Positions 17,581 through 27,118 of a stretch of 64,000 bases of DNA are shown one piece after another. Source of the DNA: Litchfieldia alkalitelluris (GTDB taxonomy: Bacteria; Bacillota; Bacilli; Bacillales; Salisediminibacteriaceae). Numbering within the stretch: position 1 is the stretch's first letter; every line of letters starts with the position of its first letter. The stretch spans positions 3,337,920 through 3,401,919 of the forward strand of contig NZ_KZ119600.1 in assembly GCF_002153425.1 (NCBI RefSeq), written 5' to 3'. The position numbers were made by a program, and so were the translations under genes. Below the pieces are notes generated by a model, which was not told the DNA's origin, did not search any database, and saw nothing but the letters and a program-made list of their open reading frames with translations.

Positions 17581-18789
17581 TTAGAATAACTCCTTAAATT
17601 CTTCATCTACTTGCTTTTTACTTGAGATCATTACTGTCTCTATACCATCTACTGCTTCCTGAACATATTTTTCAATATCTAATTTTTCCTCAAACAGATT
17701 TGCTTTGTTTTTATTAGGCTTTGTTTTGGATTGTGGGGGTAGAAAAATTGTACAACAATCCTCAAAAGGTAGGATCGACAAATCGTAAGTGCCTATTTCC
17801 TTGGCAATATCTATTACCTCTAACTTATCCATTGTTACTAACGGACGTATGATCGGGAGATTCGTAACCTCATTTATAGTGTACATACTATCTAACGTTT
17901 GACTTGCTACTTGCCCAAGACTTTCTCCATTCACAATTGCCCTAGCATCAATGTTTTGTGCTGTCCTCTCAGCAATTCTTAGCATAAAGCGTCGTGTAAC
18001 AGTCATTTCATAACTGTCGGGAACGTGTTGATGAATTGCTTGTTGTACTGCTGTAAATGGAACAATATGCAACTTAATATTACCACCGTACTGAGTCAAA
18101 ACTCTCGCTAGGTCTTCCACCTTTTGCCTAGCTCGATCATTTGTAAATGGTGGACTATGAAAATGAATTGCCTCAAGCATCACACCACGTTTTAAGGCAA
18201 GATACCCTGCAACAGGACTGTCAATTCCACCTGAGAGCATTAAAAGAACTTTCCCGGCAGTACCAACAGGTAAACCACCTGCACCTTTTAAAGTTTTACA
18301 CAGAATATATGCTGCCTCGTGTCTAATCTCCACCTTTACTTCTACATCAGGGTGATGAACATCCACCGTCATTTCCTTTGTGTTCCTCAGTATATGTGAT
18401 CCAATGTGATAATTTAATTCTTGTGAACGACCTGGGAAATCTTTATTTGGTCGCTTCACAGTAACTTTAAAAGTTCCATTTTCAGCAGGAATTGCATCTT
18501 TTACAGCCCATAAAGCTGCTTCATCTATTTTCTCTTGATTAAGGTCAACTTTTAGAGCTGGGCTAAATGAGTGAATACCAAAAATGTTTTTTAAACGATT
18601 GGAGACTTCTCTTTCATCTGCGCCATTAAGCTCCACGAACATTCTTCCAAAAGTTCGCTGCACACGTACATTCTTAAAGTCCTTTAATAATGTCCTCACT
18701 GTTTCCAAGAGTTTTCTTTCAAATTCTTTTCTGTTCTTTCCTTTTAACGACAATTCTGCATATCGAATCAATATATGATTATACTTCAC
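17581..18789 (-). CDS. thiI: tRNA 4-thiouridine synthase ThiI
   Basis: A 402-residue enzyme that adenylates U8 of tRNA and installs sulfur relayed from a cysteine desulfurase. An N-terminal ferredoxin-like and THUMP region (to about 165) is followed by the PP-loop ATPase motif SGGIDSPV at 186-193. There is no C-terminal rhodanese domain, as in other Bacillus ThiI. A Cys-Cys pair in PFEDCCTIF is notable. The start is GTG at 18789, overlapping the end of the desulfurase gene by 11 bp, which implies translational coupling with its sulfur donor. Confidence 0.96.
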   Translation of the reverse strand: MKYNHILIRYAELSLKGKNRKEFERKLLETVRTLLKDFKNVRVQRTFGRMFVELNGADEREVSNRLKNIFGIHSFSPALKVDLNQEKIDEAALWAVKDAIPAENGTFKVTVKRPNKDFPGRSQELNYHIGSHILRNTKEMTVDVHHPDVEVKVEIRHEAAYILCKTLKGAGGLPVGTAGKVLLMLSGGIDSPVAGYLALKRGVMLEAIHFHSPPFTNDRARQKVEDLARVLTQYGGNIKLHIVPFTAVQQAIHQHVPDSYEMTVTRRFMLRIAERTAQNIDARAIVNGESLGQVASQTLDSMYTINEVTNLPIIRPLVTMDKLEVIDIAKEIGTYDLSILPFEDCCTIFLPPQSKTKPNKNKANLFEEKLDIEKYVQEAVDGIETVMISSKKQVDEEFKELF

Positions 18790-19930
18790 GATCTTCTACC
18801 ACCTTTTTAATTGACCTTACAACTTTAGAGAAGACTTCTACAAATTCCTTTGCTTCATCTAATGTATTCCCATAGCTAAATGATAAACGAATACCACTCT
18901 CTGCACGTTCATCACTTAAGCCTATCCCCTTTAAAACATGACTTGGCTCTGCGTGCTTAGATGAACAAGCTGATTTCGTCGACACATAAATGTCTTTTTC
19001 CCCTAGGGCTTGTACTACTACTTCTGGTTTCAACCCTGGTATAGACATGTTTAAAATATGTGGCGCTCGATTTTTAGGGGAATTTATAAACACACCTTCG
19101 ATTTCCCTGCACTCCGTTTCTAACCAACTGTTTATAGTCTCCAAATTCTGTACTGACTGTTTAAAATTATCTAGAGTTAAACGTAACGCTTTTACCATTG
19201 CAACTGATCCAGGTACATTTTCAGTGCCAGCTCGGAATTTCCCTTCTTGACTACCTCCAGAAAATAAAGGATTTAACAGTACACTATTTCTCCGGAACAA
19301 AATCCCCGTACCTTTAAGTCCATGGATCTTATGTGCTGAAATAGTACAAAGATCAATTTTTGACCTGTAAAAATCTAGTGGTACTTTTCCTATCCCTTGC
19401 ACATGATCTACATGAAATAAACATTTTGGAAAATGTTCAAGTAACTGACCAATTTCTTCTATAGGCTGGATACTACCAATTTCATTATTTACGTGGTTAA
19501 GGCTGACCAAAATTGTGTCTTTAGTCATCGCTTGCTCCACTTGATTTATAGATACTTTCCCTTCACTATCGACTGGTAAATATGTTACATCGAAGCCTTC
19601 TTGTTCTAATTGCCGAAAGGCTTCAAGAGTTGACGCGTGCTCAACAGTACTCGTAATCAAGTGATTACCTCTGCCTTTGTTTTGCCTTGCTGCACCTTTA
19701 ATTGCTAAATTGTTTCCTTCTGTTCCTCCAGAAGTAAAAACTATTTCTTTCGGGCTAACATTCAGTAATTCTGCAGACTTTTCCCTTGCTTGTGTTAAAA
19801 TCCTTTCAGATATTTTACCTAAAGGATGCAATGAGGAAGGATTACCAAAGTATTCTGTTGCAACTTTAGTGTAAGTATCTAGCACCTCGTCATATGGCTT
19901 TGTTGTTGCACTATTATCAAAATATATCAT
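18779..19930 (-). CDS. nifZ: Cysteine desulfurase NifZ (YtbJ), sulfur donor to ThiI
   Basis: A 383-residue PLP enzyme of the NifS/IscS class. Lys201 (SAHKIHGLKG) forms the PLP Schiff base, and Cys322 in KSACSSKHAE is the persulfide-carrying catalytic cysteine. In B. subtilis this paralogue is dedicated to ThiI, and the overlapping nifZ-thiI arrangement here is the same. GAGGAG precedes the ATG. Upstream lies an inverted repeat (19955-19999) in the region divergent from braB. Confidence 0.95.
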   Translation of the reverse strand: MIYFDNSATTKPYDEVLDTYTKVATEYFGNPSSLHPLGKISERILTQAREKSAELLNVSPKEIVFTSGGTEGNNLAIKGAARQNKGRGNHLITSTVEHASTLEAFRQLEQEGFDVTYLPVDSEGKVSINQVEQAMTKDTILVSLNHVNNEIGSIQPIEEIGQLLEHFPKCLFHVDHVQGIGKVPLDFYRSKIDLCTISAHKIHGLKGTGILFRRNSVLLNPLFSGGSQEGKFRAGTENVPGSVAMVKALRLTLDNFKQSVQNLETINSWLETECREIEGVFINSPKNRAPHILNMSIPGLKPEVVVQALGEKDIYVSTKSACSSKHAEPSHVLKGIGLSDERAESGIRLSFSYGNTLDEAKEFVEVFSKVVRSIKKVVEDREV

Positions 19931-19954
19931 ATTGAATACTCCTCAAAAATAAAT

Positions 19955-19999
19955 TAATCGACTTTCAAAATTCAGATTTTGCTAATAAAAAGTTGATTA
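19955..19999. promoter_or_regulatory. Nested inverted repeat between nifZ and braB
   Basis: Outer arms TAATCGACTTT (19955-19965) and AAAGTTGATTA (19989-19999) differ at one position. Inside is a perfect CAAAAT-TCAG-ATTTTG palindrome (19966-19981). It could form a hairpin in the nifZ leader or be a protein-binding site. The rest of the 284-bp divergent region shows no gene. Confidence 0.4.
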
Positions 20000-20214
20000 G
20001 TCTGCCAACAATATATCTTACCATATATATCATACTATTTCCTACACTTTTACATTTAACTGAACTGCGCAAAACTCTCCCAAAAAACAAAATATACAGT
20101 AAATTCTTAATAAATTTGTTTTTTGATTTTTCTATTCTTTTTGATATTTATTTGATAAAATTCATTCATTGTCTTTTGTATTCTACTCATAATGATAAAG
20201 GAGATTATATACAT

Positions 20215-21537
20215 ATGAAAACGAATGCAGTTACTAATAAAGATATTTTTATATTAGGTCTAATGATGTTCGCACTGTTTCTTGGAGCTGGTAATCTAAT
20301 CTTTCCACCTGCAATGGGACAAGCTGCAGGAACCAATGTCTCATTCGCCACAATTGGTTTTCTAGTCACTGGAGTTGGTTTACCAGTATTAGCTATCATA
20401 GCTATTGCAAAATCAGGTGGAGACCTACAAAAGATATCTGAAAGAGTAGGCCCATTGTTTGCAATCATTTTTCCACTGGCTGTTTATTTAGCTATTGGAC
20501 CATTGTTTGGAATACCTAGAACAGGGTCAGTAGCATATGAAATCGGCTTAACACCATATCTTAAACAAGAATCAACCCTCTCATTATTATTATTTACATG
20601 CATTTTCTTTAGCATTAGTTATTGGTTAAGTTTAAATCCTTCCAAGCTTGTTGGGAGAATAGGAAAAATAATAACGCCAATAATTGTATTAATTTTACTA
20701 GTACTTACCGTTACTGGCGTATTTCAACCATTAGGGTCGTCAAATAGTCCATTAACTGAATACCAGAATTTAGCCTTCTTTAAAGGGTTTCATGAAGGTT
20801 ACTATACAATGGATGCTATTGCAGCCTTGGTTTTCGGGATTATTATTATTATGAGATTAAAGGAACATGGTATTTCTTCATATAATGATTTAATGAAAAT
20901 AACGATACAAGTAGGAGTAATTGCTGGTTTAGGTCTGTCATTTGTTTATATTTCGTTATCCTTTCTTGGGGCAACAAGCGTGGATTCCATTGGTTATCTA
21001 GATAATGGTGGAGCAATATTAGCAGGAGTCTCACAGGAACTGCTTGGTTACACAGGTTTGATCCTATTATCATTAATTATTACACTTGCTTGTATTACAA
21101 CGTCTGTTGGACTAATTACTGCCTTTGGAGAATATATGAGACGTGTTATGCCAAACATTCCTTATAAAGTGACAACTGGCATCATTGCATTTTTTAGTTT
21201 TTCAATGGCAAATATGGGGTTATCACAATTAATTCAGTTTTCTCTACCAATGTTATTAATGATTTATCCAGTTGCAATTATATTAATTTTATTAACTTTA
21301 GCAAAAGATCTATTTCAAGAAAATATGGGAGTTTTTAGAGGTGCAGTAATAGGTGGAGCGATCATTAGCATTCCTGATGGTCTAAGTGTTACAAATTTAT
21401 TTGGAGAAACATTTACACCATTTCTTTCACTTTTTCCTTTCCATGATATTGGAATCGCCTGGATTCTTCCTGCTATTATTGGTGGAATTGTAGGTGGGAT
21501 AATTATTAAGTACAAAAATAACACGTTGGTTAAATAA
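20215..21537 (+). CDS. braB: Branched-chain amino acid transporter BraB (BrnQ/LIVCS family)
   Basis: A 440-residue integral membrane protein that takes up Leu, Ile and Val with cations. About twelve hydrophobic segments are visible. The family motif FALFLGAGNLIFPP lies in the first segment (about residues 16-29), followed by GFLVTGVGLP. The long ORF begins at 19993, but the ATG at 20215, after an AAAGGAG ribosome site, starts the conserved N-terminus. It diverges from nifZ, as in B. subtilis. Confidence 0.94.
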   Translation: MKTNAVTNKDIFILGLMMFALFLGAGNLIFPPAMGQAAGTNVSFATIGFLVTGVGLPVLAIIAIAKSGGDLQKISERVGPLFAIIFPLAVYLAIGPLFGIPRTGSVAYEIGLTPYLKQESTLSLLLFTCIFFSISYWLSLNPSKLVGRIGKIITPIIVLILLVLTVTGVFQPLGSSNSPLTEYQNLAFFKGFHEGYYTMDAIAALVFGIIIIMRLKEHGISSYNDLMKITIQVGVIAGLGLSFVYISLSFLGATSVDSIGYLDNGGAILAGVSQELLGYTGLILLSLIITLACITTSVGLITAFGEYMRRVMPNIPYKVTTGIIAFFSFSMANMGLSQLIQFSLPMLLMIYPVAIILILLTLAKDLFQENMGVFRGAVIGGAIISIPDGLSVTNLFGETFTPFLSLFPFHDIGIAWILPAIIGGIVGGIIIKYKNNTLVK

Positions 21538-21556
21538 CCATCGTGTTATTTTTTGT
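21510..21556. terminator. Bidirectional terminator between braB and the ezrA operon
   Basis: AATAACACG-TTGGTT pairs with AACCA-CGTGTTATT, with T-runs on both strands. The stem overlaps the ends of both convergent genes. Confidence 0.8.
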
Positions 21557-21932
21557 ATACTACAAATTCAAGTAATTGGTCAATGGAGATAATGTTATCA
21601 GGTGCTATATCTGAAAAATCACCTGGTAATATCCCTCTCACACTATAATCTATAGATGTGTATTCATATTCATTAGCATTAGATATTACTTTTTCATAAC
21701 TATTATCGTATGTTAACTCTCTATCATCAATCTCCACTTCAGGTTCACTGGATTTTTTCTGCTCTGGCTCTGAATCACTTATCTCATCTAACTGCCTATC
21801 AACAAAATCTGGATCGTGTTGATCTATCACAACTGTATCATTATCATCAATAAAAATGGAAAAAATCACCAGTACCCATATACCTATACATAAAGCTCCA
21901 ATTGGCACCAAGAGCAATAATTGTTTTTTCAA
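21546..21932 (-). CDS. Small membrane-anchored acidic protein downstream of ezrA
   Basis: A 128-residue protein I do not recognise. An N-terminal membrane segment (about residues 4-28, preceded by KK, so N-in/C-out) is followed by a very acidic extracytoplasmic tail rich in Asp, Glu and Ser with SEPEQKKSSEPEVE. The start is apparently TTG at 21932, with GAGGGAAG overlapping the ezrA stop, and the gap to ezrA is only 16 bp, so the two should be co-transcribed. It is possibly a cell-division or envelope accessory protein, by context only. Confidence 0.65.
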   Translation of the reverse strand: MKKQLLLLVPIGALCIGIWVLVIFSIFIDDNDTVVIDQHDPDFVDRQLDEISDSEPEQKKSSEPEVEIDDRELTYDNSYEKVISNANEYEYTSIDYSVRGILPGDFSDIAPDNIISIDQLLEFVVYKK

Positions 21933-21948
21933 GTTACATCTTCCCTCA

Positions 21949-23649
21949 CTAAGTTCGTTGTAATGGTTGGTAGTTTTTTACGTTTTCAATAACATTAGGA
22001 TCAAATGTTTTCACTGCATCAGTTGCAATTTCCAAGGCTTCGTCATATTGGTAGTTTCTAAAGCAATCCTCCGCTTGTAACAACTTAATATTTATTTCAT
22101 CATTATTTCTTCGATAACGATTTCCATATTGAATAACAGATTCTGCAAGTTTTGCATCTTCTATTACTTCATTCAATTTACCTACACACTGATTCACGTA
22201 TTCTTTTGCTTCATCAACTTTATAAACGACTTCTTCCATTGAGATTGGTATTTCATTTAATTTATCAGATGCAGAAAATAGTAATTTTTGTGCCTCATCA
22301 AGCTGGACAAGTAACGTGTTAGGTACACCTGGTAAATTACTTCGTTTAAGATGTTTTTGTGCATAGATCAACTTATTCCTTAATTCGAGGATTGCGTCCT
22401 CTGCACTACGTTCATCTTTCCTTAAATGGTCTAAGCGTTTCATACACTCGGCAATATCTTTTTCTACTTCTTCTACATTAGTACTTAATTCATCAAGTGC
22501 TACTCTAATGGAAGTATAGGTTTGCTTTTTTTCCTCAATAGAGTCATCTATGACAACATATTTATTTAATAGATCCTTCAACTTTTTTTCTATTTTAAGC
22601 TGTGACCGGTCTTCTTCCTCAGAAATTCTATAACTAAGCTTCACGCTTTCTGTTTCAGTTTTTAATTCCTCTATTTGCTTAGGTAGCCTTTCTACCCTTT
22701 CTTTAATATCAGGTAAAACACTATCTACATGTTTTCTTGATATTGCTTCATGCTCTAACTTCTCATAAATCTCATCAATTTGCTTTTGAATAGTTTCTAA
22801 CGGTTCTTCTACTTTTTCAAGCTGCAAATTTTCAACGAGTGGGATAAGTGCGAAGAGACTCGATTTCATCTCCTTGATTTGAAACTTAAACGAAAAATGT
22901 TCTATTGGGTAATCATCTTCTTCCATTTCAGTTAACCCCTGCATTAACTCTTCCAATTGGTTGGGAATTTCCTTTTCAATCAAAATTAAGTGCTGAGGAA
23001 CTTTATCAATGATCTGACTAACAACATTGATGTCTTCACGAAGGGAAAGGAGTAATTCTCTAGCTTGTAAATAATTCCCTTCCTCTGTTTGTTGCTCGAA
23101 GGTGGTAAAAACACCGTTTAATTCTTTCAATTTACGCTCAATACTTGCCCCAGAGCCACTTAAAGTGGATTTCTGTGCCCATAGCTTTTTCTTCACTTCA
23201 TCGTATAAGTCTCTCACTACTGTAATCTCTTCACGATTTTGCTGTTCACTCTCTACTAGTTTCTCAACCTCTTCTACCATATCCCCGATATGACTAGTTA
23301 TCTTATTTAATTCCTCATCTACAAAAGAAATATATCTTCTAGCTCTACTAAAGCGATACTTATTGGCAAGTTCTTCAATATCGAATAACTTTTCTTCAAT
23401 GTCTGGTAATTGAAGGGTGACTATTTCATCCCATACCTCTCTCCACTCTTCAAACCTTTCTTCTGTCTCTCCAGACATTTTTAACCCTTTAATTTTTGAA
23501 AGCTCCTCTGTAACTGGTGTGTTCATCAATTGGATTTTTTTACTTTCTAATTTGTCCACCTGTTTGTAAATTCGCTTTCTTGACCAAGCGCCATACAGTA
23601 TAACTATAATTATTAGAGCAAGAAATACATAAATGAAATTTAACAACAT
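21949..23649 (-). CDS. ezrA: Septation ring formation regulator EzrA
   Basis: A 566-residue membrane protein that restrains FtsZ polymerisation away from midcell and helps recruit PBP1 to the septum. One N-terminal transmembrane helix (about 3-22) is followed by a long spectrin-like coiled-coil cytoplasmic region. The conserved first block around EERFEEWREVWDEIV and ANKYRFSRARRYI is intact. Near the C-terminus is the conserved YGNRYRRNNDEI stretch (the QNR patch region). AAGGGG lies upstream of the ATG. The gene is followed by a small membrane-protein gene. Confidence 0.96.
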   Translation of the reverse strand: MLLNFIYVFLALIIIVILYGAWSRKRIYKQVDKLESKKIQLMNTPVTEELSKIKGLKMSGETEERFEEWREVWDEIVTLQLPDIEEKLFDIEELANKYRFSRARRYISFVDEELNKITSHIGDMVEEVEKLVESEQQNREEITVVRDLYDEVKKKLWAQKSTLSGSGASIERKLKELNGVFTTFEQQTEEGNYLQARELLLSLREDINVVSQIIDKVPQHLILIEKEIPNQLEELMQGLTEMEEDDYPIEHFSFKFQIKEMKSSLFALIPLVENLQLEKVEEPLETIQKQIDEIYEKLEHEAISRKHVDSVLPDIKERVERLPKQIEELKTETESVKLSYRISEEEDRSQLKIEKKLKDLLNKYVVIDDSIEEKKQTYTSIRVALDELSTNVEEVEKDIAECMKRLDHLRKDERSAEDAILELRNKLIYAQKHLKRSNLPGVPNTLLVQLDEAQKLLFSASDKLNEIPISMEEVVYKVDEAKEYVNQCVGKLNEVIEDAKLAESVIQYGNRYRRNNDEINIKLLQAEDCFRNYQYDEALEIATDAVKTFDPNVIENVKNYQPLQRT

Positions 23650-24016
23650 AAGAAGGCGCCCCTTTTCTTTGAAAGATAGAATTTATATCAATATTTGAGT
23701 GAGTTTTTTAGCTGCAGCACCACTCGTCGAAGGTCATTTCGCACAAAAATAAAGGTTACTTAAGTAACTTCTGTAGCCATATCTACGTCTTACACGTGTG
23801 ACCATATGTACTTCAGCTTTAAATATAATTTTCTATTAATAAGATAGACTATTATCTACCTTTTACTAACTATTTTTGTTAATCTTATATTAGCATATAA
23901 AACGACATTTTCCTTACAAAATATATCTTTTTTTGATTAATTTCTCCTTTTTTCTTCAAAATGGAGAAATTTCCTAAGTAGAATTATTCATTTTATATTA
24001 ACAGGAGGAATTCTTC
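23650..24016. other. 367-bp intergenic region between divergent ezrA and hisJ
   Basis: No gene is visible. It is AT-rich and contains a perfect 14-bp palindrome, GTTACTTAAGTAAC (23755-23768), and promoter-like sequences for both genes that I cannot place precisely. Confidence 0.5.
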
Positions 24017-24835
24017 ATGAAAGAAAACTATGTTTATGATGGGCATATCCATTCTCCATACTGTCCTCACGGAACAAAAGACACATTTCACATGTATATA
24101 GAAAAAGCCTTACTACTAGGCTATAAAGAAATGACTTTTTCTGAACACGCCCCTCTACCATTAGCATTCACTGACCCAACACCTCAGAAAGACAGTGCTA
24201 TTAAGATGGAGCAGCTTCATTTATATTTGTCCGAATTAAAACAAATTAAGGATATCTATAAGGATGAAATTAAAATTAATATTGGTTTAGAAATCGACTT
24301 CATCGAAGGTTATGAAGAGGACACGAAAATCCTCTTAAACGAATGGGGACAATACATTGATGACTCTATCCTATCTGTTCACTTCCTAAAGAAACAGGAT
24401 AAGTATATGTGTCTTGACTTTAGTGCAGAGGAATTCAAATCGATGATCAAAGAGTTTGGTTCTTTAGAAAAACTGTATGATAAATATTTTGAGACTTTAC
24501 TTTTATCTATAGAGTCTGATTTAGGAAAATATAAGCCAAACCGAATTGGCCACATTACATTAGTACGAAAATTTCAACGACTACATGAGCGATCCTTTGA
24601 TGATCACCCTTATATACTAAAAGTATTACACGCTTTAAAAAGTCACCAGTTATCCCTTGATCTTAATGGAGCTGGATTAGTGAAAGAGCATTGCAAAGAA
24701 TTCTATCCACCACTTTCTTATGCTAAGAAAGCAATGGATATGGGCATACCTCTCATTTATGGATCTGATGCCCATCGTGCAGACATGCTTGGAACTGGTC
24801 TAGACGACCTGCTTCATGTTTTTAATAACCGGTAA
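24017..24835 (+). CDS. hisJ: Histidinol-phosphatase HisJ (PHP family)
   Basis: A 272-residue metal-dependent phosphatase that makes histidinol from histidinol phosphate in histidine synthesis. PHP motifs are DGHIHSPYCPHG (residues 8-19), TFSEHAPLPL, GLEIDFIEG, SVHFL, RIGHITLV and YGSDAHRADM. As in B. subtilis, it lies outside the his operon, between ezrA and refZ. AGGAGGAAT precedes the ATG. Confidence 0.94.
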   Translation: MKENYVYDGHIHSPYCPHGTKDTFHMYIEKALLLGYKEMTFSEHAPLPLAFTDPTPQKDSAIKMEQLHLYLSELKQIKDIYKDEIKINIGLEIDFIEGYEEDTKILLNEWGQYIDDSILSVHFLKKQDKYMCLDFSAEEFKSMIKEFGSLEKLYDKYFETLLLSIESDLGKYKPNRIGHITLVRKFQRLHERSFDDHPYILKVLHALKSHQLSLDLNGAGLVKEHCKEFYPPLSYAKKAMDMGIPLIYGSDAHRADMLGTGLDDLLHVFNNR

Positions 24836-24853
24836 ACATATACATTTAATCTA

Positions 24854-25459
24854 TTAAAAGTACCCCTCTACCCACTGTGCCAACTCTGAAAAATATTGGT
24901 CTAAAAAATGGTCCTCATGGGGCATTAAATGGTACACTTCTCTAATATATTGTGGGTGGAGAAATGGCATAATAAGCATTCCACGTAATTGCAGTACAAA
25001 ATATTCATTTGGCATGGTTTTTAATTCTTTATTTTCATATGCTGTTTGTAAAAATGTTTGGAATAAATGTTTTTCTTTTGCTAGGTAAGTGGTCATGAGC
25101 TCTCTCACTAGCATTGTATCCAAGGTTATTTCTCTATGAACAAACCGTGCTAAATGATGATTTTTTTGTTGAAAGACCATTACCTCCCATATTGCCGAGA
25201 GTAAACAGTCATATGCAGAATCCTCCTTATTTTCAGCCCTACTTGATTGCTCTTCAATTAGAATAATATAGCCTTCTAAAAACTCAGTGATTAAATGCTC
25301 CAAGAGACCTTGCTTACTGCCAAAATAATAAGATATTAAAGCCACATTACATTCTGCATGTTTAGCTATATCTCTTACTGAGGTACCTGAATAGCCTTGT
25401 AAATTGAACAACTCAACAGCTGCGTTTGCCACCTTATTTTTTGACGCTTTTTTCCCCAT
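24854..25459 (-). CDS. refZ: RefZ (YttP), TetR-family regulator of FtsZ/Z-ring placement
   Basis: A 201-residue TetR-type DNA-binding protein. The N-terminal HTH (about 8-55) reads GTSVRDIAKHAECNVALISYYFGSK across helices 2-3, followed by a helical ligand/dimer domain. In B. subtilis RefZ binds origin-proximal motifs and redirects Z-ring formation during sporulation chromosome capture. Locus and size agree. The first GTG (25468) lies in the AAGGTGG ribosome site, so the ATG at 25459 is used. Confidence 0.88.
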   Translation of the reverse strand: MGKKASKNKVANAAVELFNLQGYSGTSVRDIAKHAECNVALISYYFGSKQGLLEHLITEFLEGYIILIEEQSSRAENKEDSAYDCLLSAIWEVMVFQQKNHHLARFVHREITLDTMLVRELMTTYLAKEKHLFQTFLQTAYENKELKTMPNEYFVLQLRGMLIMPFLHPQYIREVYHLMPHEDHFLDQYFSELAQWVEGYF

Positions 25460-25613
25460 AAGCACCACCTTGTTTTCAAAAAAGTATTCTATTCAATAAT
25501 ACCATGAAATTGGACAAATCCCTTTTAAAAGTATCGACATTTTAAGCCATAATTCTAAGCTATCACTCTATAGTTATGTTATAATTCTTGCAATAAAAAA
25601 TGGAGGTTTTAAT

Positions 25614-26099
25614 ATGTTTGAAGCTCAAGAATATAAAGGAAATATCCAAGAACGATATAACATGTTATCAAAACAATTAGATGCACTACTTGAAGGTGAA
25701 AATGATATCATTGCAAACTTAAGTAATGCATCTGCATTATTAAATCAGTTTCTTCATGATATTAATTGGGTAGGTTTTTATTTATGGAAAGAGGATCAAT
25801 TAGTTTTAGGACCTTTCCAAGGGTTACCTGCTTGCGTCCGAATACAAAGTGGAAGAGGTGTTTGTGGAACAGCAGTGAAAGAAAAGAAGACTTTACTAGT
25901 CGAAGATGTACATCAATTTCCTGGCCATATCGCCTGTGATGCAGCGTCTAATTCAGAAATTGTTATACCCTTGATCAATGAAAATGATGAAGTGATTGGA
26001 GTCCTTGATATTGATAGCCCTATAAAGGCGCGTTTTACTAAAGAGGATCAGTCTGGCCTAGAGCATTTCGTTACTACTTTATTACGTCACGTATACTAA
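25614..26099 (+). CDS. ytsP: Free methionine-(R)-sulfoxide reductase (fRMsr), GAF domain (YtsP)
   Basis: A 161-residue GAF-domain enzyme that reduces free Met-R-sulfoxide. The three conserved cysteines are present: LPACVRI, GRGVCGTAV and HIACDAASNSEIVIP, with the last as the likely catalytic Cys. GGAGG precedes the ATG. It lies immediately upstream of the rpsD leader. The diguanylate cyclase gene ytrP/dgcP, which I recall between ytsP and rpsD in B. subtilis, is absent. Confidence 0.93.
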   Translation: MFEAQEYKGNIQERYNMLSKQLDALLEGENDIIANLSNASALLNQFLHDINWVGFYLWKEDQLVLGPFQGLPACVRIQSGRGVCGTAVKEKKTLLVEDVHQFPGHIACDAASNSEIVIPLINENDEVIGVLDIDSPIKARFTKEDQSGLEHFVTTLLRHVY

Positions 26100-26133
26100 T
26101 TTAAGAATATATATTAGTAACAAGGAATTCCCC

Positions 26134-26162
26134 TTGACATCTAATCATAGAAATTATACACT
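26134..26162 (+). promoter_or_regulatory. Sigma-A promoter of rpsD
   Basis: A perfect -35 TTGACA (26134-26139), 17-bp spacer and -10 TACACT (26157-26162) lie about 40 bp before the S4 leader structure. Confidence 0.7.
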
Positions 26163-26205
26163 ATTCTTTGTGCAAATAAGACAGCCAAGGTAAACATCAT
26201 TTGAT

Positions 26206-26358
26206 TCATTTTATTCCCGTTTGATAGCACATCTTAAAGTGCTGGCACGCCTGTGTCGCTGTGTGATGATCACAGCTATAAAACGAGGTGTACCGCGTAA
26301 CCTCTAGCTGTCGAGGCGAAGGTACATGAAAATAAAATGACCGAGTGAATGGGATTAC
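26206..26358 (+). ncRNA. Autoregulatory S4-binding mRNA leader of rpsD
   Basis: The 240-nt untranslated leader contains a strong, nested secondary structure. The outer 10-bp arms TCATTTTATT (26206-26215) and AATAAAATGA (26331-26340) are perfect complements. Inside are several shorter hairpins, for example GCACATCTTAAAGTGC and TGTGATGATCACA. Position and layout correspond to the Bacillus rpsD leader, where free ribosomal protein S4 binds and represses its own translation. The assignment to the Rfam family was not tested. Confidence 0.65.
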
Positions 26359-26406
26359 CACTGTTATTTATTTCACGAACACTTATATATAAAGGAGGAG
26401 CTAATT

Positions 26407-27009
26407 ATGGCTCGATATACTGGACCAAGCTGGAAGCTTTCCCGTCGTTTAGGAATTTCCCTAACTGGTACTGGAAAAGAACTTCAGAAGCGCCCTTATG
26501 GACCTGGTGAACACGGTCCTAACCAACGTAAAAAACTTTCTGAGTACGGACTTCAACTTCAAGAGAAGCAGAAGTTACGTCACATGTACGGAATGAACGA
26601 ACGTCAATTCCGTAAATTATTTGATCAAGCAGGTAAAATCCAAGGTATCCATGGTGAAAACTTCATGATTCTTCTTGAATCACGTCTTGATAACCTTGTT
26701 TATCGCTTAGGTCTTGCTCGTACTCGTCGTCAAGCTCGTCAACTTGTAAACCACGGTCACGTTACTGTTGATGGAGGTCGCGTAGACATTCCTTCATACC
26801 GTGTAGCACCTGGACAAGTAATTGGAATTCGTGAGAAATCACGTAACCTTGACATCGTTAAGAATTCTATTGAAGTTAACGACTTCGTACCAGCTTACTT
26901 AGAGTTTGATGCTGATAAGCTTGAAGGAAATTACACTCGTTTACCAGAGCGTTCTGAATTACCAGCTGAAATTTCAGAACAGCTTATCGTTGAGTTCTAC
27001 TCACGTTAA
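26407..27009 (+). CDS. rpsD: 30S ribosomal protein S4
   Basis: A 200-residue primary 16S rRNA-binding protein that also represses its own synthesis. The N-terminal [15 protein letters not shown] block and the S4 RNA-binding domain (about 92-152, [20 protein letters not shown] and onward) are intact. There is no zinc-cysteine cluster near the N-terminus (the C-minus form). AAGGAGGAG precedes the ATG. It is transcribed alone, as in Bacillus, from the leader upstream, and ends in a strong terminator. Confidence 0.98.
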   Translation: MARYTGPSWKLSRRLGISLTGTGKELQKRPYGPGEHGPNQRKKLSEYGLQLQEKQKLRHMYGMNERQFRKLFDQAGKIQGIHGENFMILLESRLDNLVYRLGLARTRRQARQLVNHGHVTVDGGRVDIPSYRVAPGQVIGIREKSRNLDIVKNSIEVNDFVPAYLEFDADKLEGNYTRLPERSELPAEISEQLIVEFYSR

Positions 27010-27011
27010 TG

Positions 27012-27048
27012 TTATTTAACCCTCATATTATATGAGGGTTATTTTTAT
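27012..27048 (+). terminator. Terminator of rpsD
   Basis: AACCCTCATA / TATGAGGGTT perfect 10-bp stem with a 3-nt loop and a T-rich tail, directly after the stop codon. Confidence 0.92.
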
Positions 27049-27118
27049 GGTTTTGTCCGCATTTACAATTACACTTGTAGAACTAATGCGAACATCTAAA
27101 CACCAAAAAATTAACATA

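Noticed and set aside
23755-23768. Perfect palindrome GTTACTTAAGTAAC as a defined operator
   Set aside because: Only one copy was seen and no known regulator motif fits well, so it is mentioned in the region note but not called as a site.
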